NCBI RefSeq assembly: GCF_017654505.1
Contig: NC_054538.1
Location: 56,710,184 to 56,774,183, forward strand
Direction: 5' to 3'
DNA length: 64,000 nucleotides
Source of the DNA: Polyodon spathula
Taxonomy: Eukaryota > Chordata > Actinopteri > Acipenseriformes > Polyodontidae
Under the pieces are notes generated by a model. The model was not told the origin of the DNA. It saw nothing but the letters and a program-made list of their open reading frames with translations, and ran no database searches. This document shows positions 22,496-34,985 of this stretch, one piece after another (within the stretch, counting starts at the first letter, position 1; each line of letters begins with the position of its first letter). Made by a program: the position numbers and the translations under genes.

Positions 22496-25400
22496 AAAAA
22501 AAAAGAAGATTTTGCAGTGTACATTTAATTACTTCATTATATTATACAAAATCATTGTGATTTTGTTTTTGAGTGAATATATTACGACTATGTAAGCTAT
22601 GTCTCTGATTTGGCCACTTCATTATTCATACATAAGTTAATACAATATGTATGTACCCCTTGGAGTTTAAACTTTCATTTTGTATGGCTAAATCATAGAG
22701 CCCGTAAAGGTAAATACAAGATACTGTTCCACCAAACTTCGGTATACACTGAAATAAAGAAAAACTTAGAAAGCTGCATGTCAAAATCTAACAATTTCAG
22801 TACCCAGTGTTTTAGAAACGTTCCTTTTAAAACATTGTGTGTCAAACAGTGAGTTGTAGCTTTTATTTCTGTATGTATTTATTTATTTATGTATTAATAT
22901 TTTGATGTAGTATTATTACTTTGGAGTGGTTCATTTTTTTTTTTTTATAATTCAACACATATTTGAATATTCAGACATGAAACATGTTTAGTTGTTGTTT
23001 ACTAGCAGTATTGTACAGGTACTGTAACGATTGATTGTATATTACAGAACCAACACTTGTTTCTTACTGAGGGTAATCAGTATTTTGTAGGATATGAGAG
23101 CATCCATAATGCACAAAGCAACATCATAAAAGCGAGTATCAGGGGGGGAGGGAGGGAGGGGGAGGGAGGGAGGGGGGGGAGGTAGGTATACAATCCTTCT
23201 CTTGCCCTTTTATTTAATTTTCAGTCTTCCTGCAGGGAAGAGCCTATACAAATATTTACAGGAGAAATGTTTCTTGAATACAAAGAAACCGTCATTCAAA
23301 TAAACTCGAAGATCACAGCTTTAAACTGTCTTGCTTGTCTGCTGCAGTGATTCTGTATCTGAGTACATGAGATGTAGGTTTTTAACGAGCTACCTATGAG
23401 CTGTAATGTAGGTACTGACTGGTAATTGCTTATTTAGTAAAGGATCGCATTGTTAAAAATTGTAGACGTACAGTACTGTATGACTTCATTCATTTCTGTC
23501 ATATGTGCCTCTGTCCAATCAAATCAAGGTTCCATTGTAATCAGCCCAGCAGAACACAGTGCTTAAAGTGAGGAGCTCACAAAATGATACAATAAGTCTT
23601 TCCCGTTTTGCTGTCTCATTAACGACCGTGTGTCGTTTTGAAGAACACATGTTGTGGCAAACATGTATTATCATTTTAAAGCATGATATATGGTACTCCT
23701 GCAGGTTGACCTCGGTCATTTCACCTATGCAGCGTCATGTGGATCAAAGCATGGCTAGAAGCATATCAGTCAAAAGGGGAAGCAGCTGGTTGGTTCATGA
23801 CAATAATGAAGCTGTAGAAAAGGGTTGGGACAATTTTCACCCTCCTAGTTGACCAAGGGAGTGCAGTGCTACCTTTTAACCCGGTGTTGTACCAGATATT
23901 GTCATGTTTTAAAATACGAATACTGTTTTACCAGAACGTTTTTTTTTTTTAAAAAATTTATTTATTTATTTATTAATTAATCAAGTGAAAAAATACACTT
24001 CTAAATTCAGGAAAAGGGGATTAATTTATTTTACTTCAGTTTGCTTTGTTTCTTTTTACTCAAGTTGGGAAAACACCTTTTCATTTATCATCTGACATTT
24101 TCTGCTTAAATTGCTCTGTTTTATTTTTGATTGTGGTTAAATGTCTTGCATATTTGAAAACAGGTGGAAGTACAGTAGTTGATGAGAAGTTGTTCCTTTT
24201 GCAGTACAATGCAAATGATTGAACAGTATTTGAATATTCAAGTACAGTACCCAATCCAGTGCTCTAAATACATACATTTGAAACACACTAGGTAGTTTGG
24301 GGTCCTAGACACAAATGTAAGGGAAAATGCAAAAACACGCGACCCTTCTTTTAAAACCCTTTTAACCATTTTAAAACCCTCAAACTCCAAATTCTGTAAC
24401 ATTCTGTAACAAAAAATAGTGACTCTTACATCACATTTTATTTATCAACTTGAGTGTTCATTTTTAAAATGGAACAAATTCATTCAACACTTCTTTTTTC
24501 AAATGTATTTCTTTTGAAATCTTCATCTGGTTTCACAGACCTATAATAAGCACTAATCTAGGGCTATCTGATTTCGTTCGATAAGGTAGTCCAGGGTTAG
24601 TGCTGATCAGAGTCTGAAACCTACCGCAATCGTTTCTATAGATTTTTTTTTTTTCTTTTCCGTGTGGGTGTTTGCATTACAGAGTTTCACTGCATTGCTT
24701 ACAGCTGGCAATCTTCTTGGGCTATTTGGCAAGAAAAGACCCGCACACTCAATCTTCCATCTTTCTGAGGTCCACATAGTTTCATCGCACACCCAGGAAT
24801 GCTTTTATTTGTACTCAATTTCTAACAATCTGATAACATAAAACACAATGGAACTATGTAACGTAACGTATACACTTAATATAAAAGTCAATACAATTAC
24901 ATAGTGTACATCTTGTTCTAAAAACCTGACACACAAACTTATGGTAAATCACAAACTCGGGAGCTACTATTAAAACCTAATGTGCTTTTTTTTTTTTTTA
25001 AATTGTCCAACCATATGTTCCATGCGCGGGATCATGCCTGTTGTTTTTTTGACAAACCCATAACAATAATTTCTTATTTATAATGTAACAGTTTTACAGA
25101 ATTTTACAGTGCACAGTATTTGAACATCCTTTACCCACTACATTTTCTTATCCTTTTTGTTATAGCCAACATACAGGGTTCTGTAGGCATACGGCCACGT
25201 TTCGAGCACAAAAGTGTGCAAAAGAAATGGCTTAAAGATTGGTTTACTGATCTGATGGAGTTATCTTTTCTAGCCCTGGATTACAGGTCTGTGGTATTGA
25301 AAGAGTTAACAGTTCCTTATACAGCACAAATACATTGTGTGAATATACAGTAGGACTTAATGAAGAGTCTTTTAATTGGTTACTATTTTGTTTTTCATTA

Positions 25401-25785
25401 CTATAAACTCCTACTCTTGTCTTGAGTGCACTTTGTCTAAGGAAATATTCCGGTCAATAGAATTCGGCGTGATCCTAAATTAGCAGGGGGACTAGGATCT
25501 GTCATTGCTGATTCTTAGTAAGGAAATTGTTTTTAAAGGAAAAATGCAATGTGCAACAATACATATCCGAACTCCGCCTTTCCACCTTGGCGCTGCTGTT
25601 GTTTTTTAAAAAAATAAAAAATAAAATAAAACCTTAATACCGATTAACCTGTTTTTATATCAGCTCGCTTTATATTATATCCCGTTTTTATTATCATGAT
25701 TTTTCAAAAACAACTTGCCATGCAACATAGGTTCTTTTGAGAAATTACCTCTCTTAATATCACCTCACAAACCTGCTTATTGTCA
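22496..25785. other. unassigned intronic or flanking sequence
   Basis: No gene or clear element. Contains poly-T near 22928-22945, the G-rich tract at 23138-23184, poly-T plus ATTT units near 23940-23973 and poly-T near 24644-24660. Open frames here have no coding signature. Confidence 0.5.
23138..23184 (+). repeat. G-rich (GGGA)n tract, quadruplex-capable
   Basis: Nearly pure run of GGGA, GGGG and GGGGA units with more than eight separate runs of three or more G on one strand, satisfying the usual four-run rule for a G-quadruplex many times over. Confidence 0.85.
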
Positions 25786-25936
25786 CATTTTGTGCAGCCT
25801 GTCAAATGCTGCATAGCTGGGCTTTACTAAGTAACCACAGGATATAATTAATTTCCAACGCAACTAACAACCAATAATCATCTTGGCTGATAAACTGACA
25901 TTTTGTGCAGCCTGTCAAATGCTGCGTGGGTGGTCT
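25786..25936 (+). repeat. local direct duplication, about 112-base period
   Basis: CATTTTGTGCAGCCTGTCAAATGCTGC occurs at about 25787-25813 and again at about 25899-25925. Following sequence also matches loosely (GGGCTTTACTAAG... against GGTCTTCAC..., then CACAGGATA in both). It is a diverged tandem duplication. Confidence 0.8.
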
Positions 25937-27637
25937 TCACAGGATACAGTTCAGTTGCAAAACACCAATATCACCAAATTTTTCTTCTTTAAAATAGTCT
26001 TGTACAAGTGCACACACAAAGAAAAACACCAAATGCAATGCCTAATTGATAGCTCTCATCAGTTTACAATTCATGTTTTTTAGATAATGACACACCTGCT
26101 TTGTTCCAGTTAATGATACAAAACGTATTTGTTCTGTAGTAAACTATACGCATTTGTTTAAATGTAAAGAACGACTCATTGTACAGTATTAAAACATTGC
26201 TCTTTAATTCGCAGTTAGTTTTCTTTATTTTTTCTCGCACTCGTATATGCATGCTGTCATGGGCAAATTTGAAACCCCCTTTATGTCAGAAATGATGCCT
26301 GCGCGGTAGTCATGATATAACTCGCGTTCATCTGTAAATAAAACTAAACAAAACAGTGCTGTATTCTATAAATGACAAAGACACGTTTTTTAAATTGGCA
26401 GCACATGTAACTGCATTGTGTTTTGTGCATTGGTTCCTGCTAAGTGCATGCTTTTTCTGAGAAACCTGTATGGTATGTATGTGGTTGCCATTCTGACGCT
26501 GTTGTGCTAGCAGTATTTAGCTTGCTTTTTATCAGTATGGTTTCTGTGAATTGTTTAAGTACTTTACTGTGTAGCCCAAGTAAATGTGCTCCGTATTGCA
26601 TAAAGGACAAAATCGTAGTTGGCTCACTGCTTTAATTTCTTAATTAGTTTAGTGTTAAACACTTCTGAGTGATCATAATAGATAATTAGTGTTGGAAATT
26701 TGTTAACTTGAGCATCATTATTATTTTTACATGATTCATGTTTATGTAGATTTCTGCCACTTCCATAATTCCTTGCAGTTTTGATTTGAGGTTATCTTTG
26801 TTAGTCCTCTCTGCTGGTCTGCAGTGTTAAAAAGCAGTGGAGGAACCTGGGTGGGGGTCACACAGGTATCATTGGGGCTGACTCGGACGCCAACTACATG
26901 GGCTGTCAGCTGGTTCTGTTTCTGCAGGTCCTCTGCCTCATACTTCAGTTAAGAAAACACTAGGATGAAGCGAAGGCTACAGTAAGGTCAGCAGTGCGAC
27001 TGTAAAGAATCTGAGCGCGAGGTGTCTGATTTCTGTGTACAAATGGCCACAGACAGGTTCACTTTTTAATAACTGCCAGCTTTCATCGAAATGCGCCTGA
27101 AATGTTCAGGACAGGAAGAAAAAAAAAACAATGCTAGTCTGTGGTTACATAACGGAATTATTTGCGCTTCCTGGCTTTCAGCCCAGAAGACAATGGCAGG
27201 CCAGCCTATTGATTTATTGCAAGGCTGCACATGTTTGCTGAAGAATTAGTATACTTCTGCTTTATAGAACAGAGTTACTCCGACTGATCAATTTTATACT
27301 ATAAGTAGCGTTTTATTGAGCAGAGGCGTCAACTCATTTTAATGTGCTGCTGAATTATTGTTTTATTTATTTTACCAACACAGCTTTCCAAGGGCAGTTG
27401 TTTAATACCTGTATTGATTCACATTAGCATATGGACGTACTATACCCATTGTTCTTTAAAAAACAGTTATTGTCCAATAGTAACTTCACTAAATTTCTAA
27501 TCATCCCCAGCCTTGGGAATATAGTGGAGGCAATTGTACATATGCTAGGTCGCTCCAAAACTTTATCCCATTAGGGTCCAGGACTCAACTAAAAAAAACT
27601 GAAGCTCCCAGAGGAATTGTTGGGGTTCCCACTAAAT
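25937..27637. other. unassigned sequence
   Basis: No exon or element recognised. 26820-27020 is somewhat richer in GC and CpG than its surroundings, but shows no open frame with splice sites. Confidence 0.45.
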
Positions 27638-27900
27638 AGGGTTACCAGATTTTCAGAGTGAAAAACAAGGACATTTTTGTCTTCAATTAATTGATGCCAT
27701 AGCAGCTCCTGAAGCAGTTAAAATGTATATAATAATCCAATCATAATTTCAAAGTTGTATTTATTCAGATGTATTTATTGCAGATCATAACAATTAATTG
27801 TATTCTTTCTATTGTCATCTGACCAAAACATGTTAAATGTACAAAATGCAAGGTCAATGCAAATCAGTTATTCCCATTTTAAACATGTGATACACAAACA
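27638..27900 (+). repeat. dispersed repeat B, copy 1
   Basis: Begins GGGTTACCAGATTTTCA and includes GCAGCTCCTGAAGCAGTTAA and AAAACATGTTAAATGTA. It aligns in order with 34986-35250. A short partial match to its head (GGTGACCAGATTAAG) also occurs at about 51392. Class unknown; non-coding. Confidence 0.7.
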
Positions 27901-28861
27901 TATATATTAGGAGAGGGCACAAATATCGATATTTTGATTCGATAGCAATAAAAAAATCACATATGCTTGCAGAGACATACTTTTTGTTGGTAATACTGCT
28001 CAAAATACAGACACAGTGTAATTAAATTTATTTTATATTAAGATACAACAAACCCTGTACATTCCAGTAATTGTTAGTCTTGTAGGCAAACACCACACAT
28101 TAGTATTATTTAACTGTTTTATTCCATTGAGTGGCGTTTTTCTTTTTCTAAGAACCCAATTTAACAGATGTATTTCAAACATTCAATAGCTATAAATTAA
28201 GAAACAACAAATTCACAACATGTGTGCCCTCTCTCGTATTCTCTTTGCCCGTTTCTTCACCCGTTTCCTCTCACCAGCCAATTCCATACTGGAAACTAAT
28301 CTCCTGTTTTCAAAAAGTGCGCACATCAACTAATTAAGAAACATTAAGAAAGGGATACAAACCTGAAAACAAACTTAACACAAACAACTTAATAAACAGG
28401 AAAATCTGCTTAAATGATTGGATATATGTATATATAATTTTTTTCTTCCATTCAGAACGTGCTCACAAGGTATTGAATGCATTTAAAACACATCTCAAAA
28501 TAATACAACATTCAGCTTGACATCGTACTTCATACTTTTTAGATGTGTCGTGCATTTATACGCAGAGAAGATTAAATTACTTCAGGATTGGCTAACCCGC
28601 GCAGTGAAGTATATAAATATTTCAGTTTTGAGGTGGCTAATGATGGAATAGTAAAACAATATAAGAAAACCTTGTTTTTCTCCATGGATATTGTGAAGCA
28701 AAGCTATGTTAAAGTAAGGTATTGCTTTTCTTATGTAAATGTCTGATATCGTCTGTATGTATATAGGTTTCATATTGCAATTGTTGTTATTTCTGTATTT
28801 TGGAAGACTTCGATATTATCGATTTTTATACAATTTTCAAAAGGAAGAAACTTTTGGTACG
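27901..28861. other. probable decayed DNA-transposon sequence with ATCGAT motifs
   Basis: ATCGATATTTTGATTCGAT near 27925-27945 and TTCGATATTATCGAT near 28810-28824 are roughly mirrored motifs like those near hAT termini. No transposase frame or target duplication is visible between them. Confidence 0.3.
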
Positions 28862-29436
28862 TTCATCTAGCTGCTGAAGCGGAACAGCGAGGATGGAGAT
28901 TCCAGGTTTTCCCAGTGGAGGTGGGTTGTCGAGGATTGGTGGGACACGCTACAACCCGGTTTCTCAGAGACATCGAATTCAGTGGCCAAGAGTTGCGACC
29001 ACATAGTGAAGAACTTATCTGAAGCAGCAGATAGGATCGGCAACTGGCTCTGGTTGGGACGAAAAGATTCTGGTTGGGGATCTCGGGCAGAGTAGAAAGA
29101 AAGCCACTTAGCTGAGTGGGGGACGGATGGTTCAGTCCAGACCGTTGTCATGCTAATGCACTAGTGAGGCCGCACTGTGGTTGATCTCTGGAGCCAGCAT
29201 TGCAGCCATTGTGTGTGCTGATGTGCCAGGGAGGCAAAATAGGCTGATCCTTGGAGCTAGCATTACACTGCAGCCATCAACACCAGGCAGAAGGATGTCT
29301 ACATCATCAGATGGAAGGAAACGCAGATGGATAACATTAGTTTACAGTAAAAGCTATGTCTTAGTTGGTGCTTATCTTGGCGAGAGCCGAGTCCAATATC
29401 AGCATGAAGTTTTAACACCTACTCTCATGTAATGGA
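28862..29436 (+). mobile_element. LINE 3' end: reverse-transcriptase C-terminal tail and 3' UTR
   Basis: The forward frame reads GWRFQVFPVEVGCRG then ATTRFLRDIEFSGQELRP (about 28890-29000). After a one-base frame change near 29005 it reads NLSEAADRIGNWLWLGRKD and then GWGSRAE and a stop (about 29011-29095). This is the typical C-terminus of a fish LINE reverse-transcriptase polyprotein, seen in many uncharacterised copies. The following 340 bases, with repeated GGAGC(C/T)AGCATT blocks, fit its 3' UTR. The 5' part is missing, as expected for a 5'-truncated insertion. Confidence 0.65.
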
Positions 29437-29819
29437 AATCCATGTATAATTAATTACTGTGCTGTCAACTTTCTGAGCCCACTGCTACCGTTTTGTACTG
29501 ATAGAAAATGTAAATAGGAAAACTGGGGCAATTTAACAATTTTACTGTTTCTGTCTATATGCCACAACCAGAATGTTATTTCTGTCTAAAAGAACGAAGA
29601 ACAAAACGGCACAGTAATAGAATCTACAAAGGCTGGTTAAACAAACAACTGTACACAGGAGGTCACGTGAAAGGGGTGCAACTCCGTGTTCAGTCCTTCA
29701 GTCCGCTCCAACCCAAGACGTACCTGGGACCATGTTTACCAGTTCAGCACAGTTGGAACTGCTGTACAAAGCAGACTGTGAGCCTGTCAACATTCCGAAG
29801 CTTGCACCTCAAACAACAC

Positions 29820-29822
<3 letters not shown>
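29437..29822. other. unassigned sequence
   Basis: The open frame at 29559-29972 is carried through the adjacent (TA)n repeat and poly-T, so it is not a gene. Nothing else recognised. Confidence 0.5.

Positions 29823-29903
<81 letters not shown>
29823..29903. repeat. (TA)n microsatellite followed by poly(T)
   Basis: About 33 TA units, then 14 T. Confidence 0.97.
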
Positions 29904-30201
29904 GACAAAACTGAAATGGAATGTAGTACATCATGTCTTTACAACACCATTTCCACTTTTTGTTTTATTTGAAGTGTTTAAAGTTTACTTTTTGTTTGTT
30001 TAGTTATTATCACAGCCTCAGATTTAGCACGTAGCATGTTAACATCGCTTTTTTTCATTCCTTTTAATGTGATTAATAAAATGTACTGGTAATTTTATTT
30101 TAAATGTATGGTGCTTGCTTGTAACTTATTGTACCGGGTGCAGCAACAGTCTCTGGTCCAAACCATCTGCCGAGGTGTAGATATATTTACATCCTCGCTA
30201 T

Positions 30202-30204
<3 letters not shown>

Positions 30205-30250
<46 letters not shown>
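30205..30250. repeat. (GT)n microsatellite
   Basis: About 23 GT units. Confidence 0.97.
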
Positions 30251-30256
<6 letters not shown>

Positions 30257-30289
30257 CTATATGTCTATATGTATTATTTTTTTATTTTT

Positions 30290-30630
30290 TTAAAAAAAAT
30301 TTTACCCCATTTTCTCTCCAATTTGAAATGCTAAACTTTAAGCCCTGCTCACCGCTGCAACCCCCGTGCTGACTCTGGGGAGAAATGAAGACTAACACGC
30401 GTCCTCTGAAACGTTTGTCATCAGCCGTCCACCTCTTTTCACTCTGCAGGCTCGCTTACCTCAGAACTGCAGCGTCGGAGGACCATGCAGCTCTGGGCCG
30501 CTAGCAGCCAGGCCTGCAGGCACCTGGCCCTGGGAACTCCCGTCTACGGCCAGCAGTGGAATAGCCTATACCCAAGTGCATCCTGCACTCGGCGTGGGGT
30601 GCCTTTACTGGATGCGCCACAAGGGAGCCC
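30290..30630 (-). mobile_element. tRNA-derived SINE, about 340 bases
   Basis: Read on the minus strand from 30630 it starts GGGCTCCCTTGTGGCGCATCCAGTAAAGGC. TGGCGCATCCAG fits a pol III A box, and a degenerate B-box-like GGTATAGGCTATTCC lies about 40 bases on. The GC-rich body with GGACGCGTGTTAG and the A/T-rich end near 30290 complete the structure. The block is far more GC-rich than its surroundings, as expected for a younger retroposon. The A box is convincing, the B box weak. Confidence 0.65.
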
Positions 30631-32087
30631 ATAATGCAGCATGTTAAGTTTTAATGACCGGGACAACAGCAGCTGATGCTGACCTGAGCATGTTCTTGTC
30701 ATCTCCGAAAATAATTATAGCTTCGTGTGCGGAACTATTCTGCAGTCCTGGACTGCAGTACTGTACAGCATGATTTTGGAGTGAATAAATGTCTTTGCTT
30801 TTGATACCTGACCAATCCCTAAAAATGAATTCATATTTATAATACTGTAGCCTCTGTTTAACAAACATTTTGGAGTCTGTCACAGTTTTTCATGAAAAGT
30901 GTGTGCATTGTACAGTAGTAGGGAAGTGATATAGGATATCTGTCTGCTGACATACCAGTCATTGTGTGTCAGAATGTACTGTATAGCACACTTGGATCAA
31001 AAGCCAGAAATTAATTGTGCTTACTGTGTTTCTAGAAATAAGTATTAACTGACCTACTGTAGACTAGAATTGGCAATATGGGCAGCAAAAGTGTTGAACT
31101 TTGTGTGAGATTGCATTTTGGAGAGTGTCTTTTGAAACTGCTTAACACGTTTCATGCGAACTGTAAAGTTATGAAAGAAATAGTCTACCTTCCTCTTTGA
31201 AGAGGGTTGCCAGCCTTTAGGCTTTGTCATTCTTTTGACTACATTGTTACGGAAATGCCCTGCTTTGAATCGCCCATCAAACAGCATCTGTATAAAAGCT
31301 GTGTTGTTTATAGCCACGTTGCTAGGCAGTGCGTACATCTTGTGGATAGCCAATCCGAGTAGATTCAACAAGACACACTTTTTAAATGGATTTACAATAT
31401 ATAGGCCTGCTAAATTTGTATTGGCTAGCTGCATGCTAATGTTATGGCAGAAAATTGAATGATCTGAACTATAGCTGCAGGCACCAAAATGTAGTGCAGG
31501 AGAACTGTGAATAGCTTTTGTGACCTCACAATACAGTGAGGCTACCCTGCTGTACAGTGCAAGAGAAATGTGATAGGACCATAGATTCCAAATTTATTAT
31601 GAGGGTGAGACTTTGTTTCAACGTACCTATAGTCTAAAAAAAAAAGCACAGTACTGTAAGTGCAAAGGCCAATCTGTCGGGCTGTTGTTGAGTCGGAGCT
31701 TGTAGAAATGATGTGTAAAAGTTTGCACATTGAGGCATATTTACTAATGTAGGACTGAAACACCTCTGATTTCCCCTGACAGTTTACATGTTTGCTTTTG
31801 TACTGCTACTCGGTTTTTCATTGTTCTAATAGTTACAGGCTATTAACTGATTTAAAGCCAGATAATAATAATTTAACAGTTTCAGCCACATAAATGGAAT
31901 GCATTACATGGCATATAGGCTATGACTGGTTTATTTGCATGACTTTTTCTTGTGTTTTCTTTAAAGTATATTGGCTAAAAACTTAGACATCACACCCATT
32001 TTTGTTATTAAGTTTATGATTTATTACAGTAACAGTAGTAACAAAAGTTTGAGGGAATTTTTCAATGTCTTTTTAATGTTAGTCATT
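30631..32087. other. unassigned sequence
   Basis: No element or exon recognised. A 126-residue minus-strand open frame (31434-31054) has a basic middle but no known domain, and a long frame is also open on the other strand, so it is not called. Confidence 0.45.
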
Positions 32088-32311
32088 GAGGAAGATTGGA
32101 CTGAAACAACAAATTGTGTGTGTGTGCGCATGTGTGTGGCGTTGGTGTTCCTAATAAAGGAGATGTACTGTGTGTGTTTTGTTATTTTACCAGGATAGCA
32201 CACTTTGATTTGCTACAGTATTTTACAAGGGTGTCCTTGTAGCCACATCAGAAGCAGGTGCCAAATAAACCTGTACTCTGTATCTCTATCTATCTATCTA
32301 TCTATCTATCT
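32088..32311 (+). repeat. dispersed repeat A, copy 2, ending in (TATC)n
   Basis: Same block order as 22285-22495: GATTGGACTGAAACAA, TG microsatellite, CTAATAAAGGAGATG, GGGTGTCCTTGTAGCCACA, then a (TATC)n tail of about seven units (32281-32311). Same orientation as copy 1. Confidence 0.75.
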
Positions 32312-33277
32312 TTTATATATAATATATAAAACAATGTACAATATTAATTTGTAAACTGAATATAGTTGTGCAGCAAGTTTAGGCAAAGGCTCTGTTTGAT
32401 TTTACCTTTGACAAATGGTACTGAGTGGCTACTGTAGGCCTAAAAGCAGATATAGGAGTAAATGTTAGTAAAGTGTTTTAGTGCCAGTGCTGCAGCAGGA
32501 TGGACTTGTAGCCATAGTGTTACTGTACTTAAATAAGACAAAGAAGGGATTTGCCATGTTAAGACAGTTTTATTGTCAGCCCCACAAAAAAGAGAGCCCT
32601 TTCTGGGACAGCGCTGCCACTCGCGATGCCAGGAATTCATCGTTTAGTAGACAGTGTGGGTGAAGGGTTAAATTGTACTCCTAGCAGCAGCTGCTTCAAT
32701 CCAGCCTTGTGTTGTGTAAACAAAGCCCTAAAACATCTACTGTACATGTTGTTCTTACATTTCAAGGTTTTGATTTACTCCTGGTTTAATGGCCTTTTTA
32801 AAGTAGGCTTGTACAAAAAACAAGGTCTTCTCTCTGGTGCATAGCAGATAGAAGTGTAATTAATTTAATTTGATTTTATTGAATTTGTCATCTTGGGAGA
32901 GTATTAACAAAGTAGATTATGTTTTGGAGTATCACTAAATGCCTGTCAGAACTTTCACTGTTGCAGTGAATTATTGTCTTAAAGTTGTTTTTTTATTATT
33001 ATTATTTTTTAAATCATGCTGCTGTTGGGTGTAGGATTGGACATTCCCTAAAGGCATGTGATTTTAAGGTATAAAGGTTAGCGGATTATTTTTCCCGGGG
33101 AATACTCTGAACAGAGTGTTTTGGGAAGCAATGGGGATAACACTTTCCAATCTTGTTTTTATACTGCATTATTAAAGACACTTCCACAGTAAGTCATTAT
33201 TCCAGTTTTACAAATCCGCAGCTTGTCTGTATTGGTTTGAAGGCCAGCTGTAGTTGAGGATTTCTCTCTTTTTCCAG
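32312..33277. other. intron or 5' flank leading to the arid4b exon
   Basis: No element recognised. The stretch ends in a pyrimidine-rich acceptor (TTTCTCTCTTTTTCCAG) at 33261-33277. Confidence 0.6.
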
Positions 33278-33388
33278 ACTATTGACGAGCCGCCATACCT
33301 GACTGTTGGTACCGACGTGAGCGCGAAATACAGGGGAGCTTTCTGTGAAGCCAAGATAAAGACTGCAAAGAGGCTCGTCAAAGTAAAG
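33278..33388 (+). CDS. arid4b: ARID4B exon, N-terminal coding part
   Basis: The exon encodes 37 residues, [10 protein letters not shown]...KRLVKVK, including [16 protein letters not shown], nearly identical to the start of vertebrate ARID4B. It lies between a pyrimidine-rich acceptor and a GTAAGT donor and is phase 0 at both ends. Family knowledge: ARID4B (RBBP1L1) binds chromatin through Tudor, PWWP, ARID and chromo-barrel domains and is a nuclear subunit of the mSin3A-HDAC co-repressor. The protein normally begins MK just before this point, so the start codon must be in an upstream exon. I did not find that exon in the window. ARID4A is a close paralogue; the residues [12 protein letters not shown] at the next junction favour ARID4B. 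Confidence 0.96.
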
Positions 33389-34985
33389 GTAAGTGTTCCA
33401 GCACCACTGCCCCTCTATGCGAGGTAGCTTTTGCGGAAAAACAATGCCGGTGACCCAGCAGTCAACTCTCCAAAAGCCACTTGAGATTTTACTGCTGATC
33501 TTCATTTACTTGAGCTTCTGTGATGAATTTTGAAGTGTTACAGCACACCTTGCAGTGTTTACAAGAGAGACGTTACCTTTGCTGTATCCTGTGTTGTCCA
33601 TATTGGAACAGTTCTTTTTGTAAATCAACATAGTTTTAGATTTTTCTTTTTTTATGCACACGTCAAAGGTAAATCAACTAGGGATTGTGTGTTAGTTTTC
33701 CTTGGGATCGTTCACCAGGAGAACTACTTCATGCTCCCTCCTCCAACAATGCTGGTGCTATTATTCAAATTAGTGGTGTTTTGTTGGAACAGGAAAGCAG
33801 CATTGTTGCGGGAGGGGGCGTGATCTGGATACAGAGATCATTTTGAGAAATGAATTGCCAAGTTGATTTCTGACCCATTATTTGTACTTAAAGATGTCAA
33901 AAGACTCTGCAGTATAGTTACAAATGTAACGCGCGACACGGACAACATGGAACACACCAAAGGTAACGTAATGGGTTTCCTGTTGACTTTTAACACTTGC
34001 CAGTAACTACATATGTGACTAGCTAACAAGGATATAGTAATACCTGTTTTTCATATTTCCAAGAACATGGAAGGCTGTTTAACTATGGGGTTCTTCCAGC
34101 CAAAGAAATACAACATCAACTTAAACAAAAGATTTACCAAAAACTCTCTGTTGGTATGTTTGTCCTACAGTTTTCAAATTTGCTGAATTTACACAAATAT
34201 TTATTTTAAAAAGAAAAACAGAAATTTATGAAGCTGTTTTCCCAAAAGCTTGCTCGTTTAGGGCTATTTGGTTTTATTTGACACATCAGATAAAGTATAC
34301 AGGCAGCACTCTTGTCTTCAGTCAGCATGCACCTGCAAAGCACTGGTGGTTTCTTTGCCAACGTCTGCTGTGTCTATTGTGAGACCACCTTCAAGTTCAA
34401 GGATGTAAGAAATTGGGTCAGCCTCAGTCTTTCTATCTAATCCTTGATTTACATGATCTATTTATTTATTTATTTATTTTTAACATAGAAAAAAAATGGA
34501 AGCCACGAGTTCGTTTTGGAAGCAAGTTAATTATTTACTCTCTTTTTTTTTTGGACCTTTCCTATTTTTTTCAGGACCGAGTTTGCTTGTGTTCACAATG
34601 CAGTTTTCAAGTGCACTCCTTTCGTTTATATGGTCTGTGAACCGTTCAGTACCGTGCAAGGCATATTGAAAGATGGCAGCTATTGATGTATTGCTCCAGT
34701 TTTTAATATAGTATGTTTTATATTCTTACATATTGCTGTGGAAGAATCTGCAGGAGCACTTAGCTAATTTAATTTATACATTTCTTGAATGCCTACAGTA
34801 CGAGGAAAATAGTGCAGTTCATGCAATTCTGCAAGGTTCTCCTACTGTTGGCATTAAACAAAGTAATTTGAGAAAAGACTGAATATATTTGACTATTTTT
34901 GTGAGTTTTGTCCAGCTTGGCTTGGATTTTGATGCCTGACCACATGTCTTTTAATCAGAGCTTCAGTTTCTCGCAATGTCCATGT
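33389..34985. other. arid4b intron, first part
   Basis: Begins the 27.3-kb intron. No element recognised here except an (ATTT)n run at about 34457-34481. Confidence 0.6.

Noticed and set aside
26820..27020. Possible first exon or CpG island of arid4b
   Set aside because: GC is only mildly raised, CpG is sparse, and no ATGAAG followed by a donor is present there.
29559..29972. 137-residue forward open frame
   Set aside because: It runs through a (TA)n repeat and poly-T (Tyr-Ile and Phe runs), and the part before shows no domain.
31054..31434. 126-residue minus-strand open frame with a basic centre
   Set aside because: No domain recognised and an opposite-strand frame overlaps. Its length is within chance for this much DNA.
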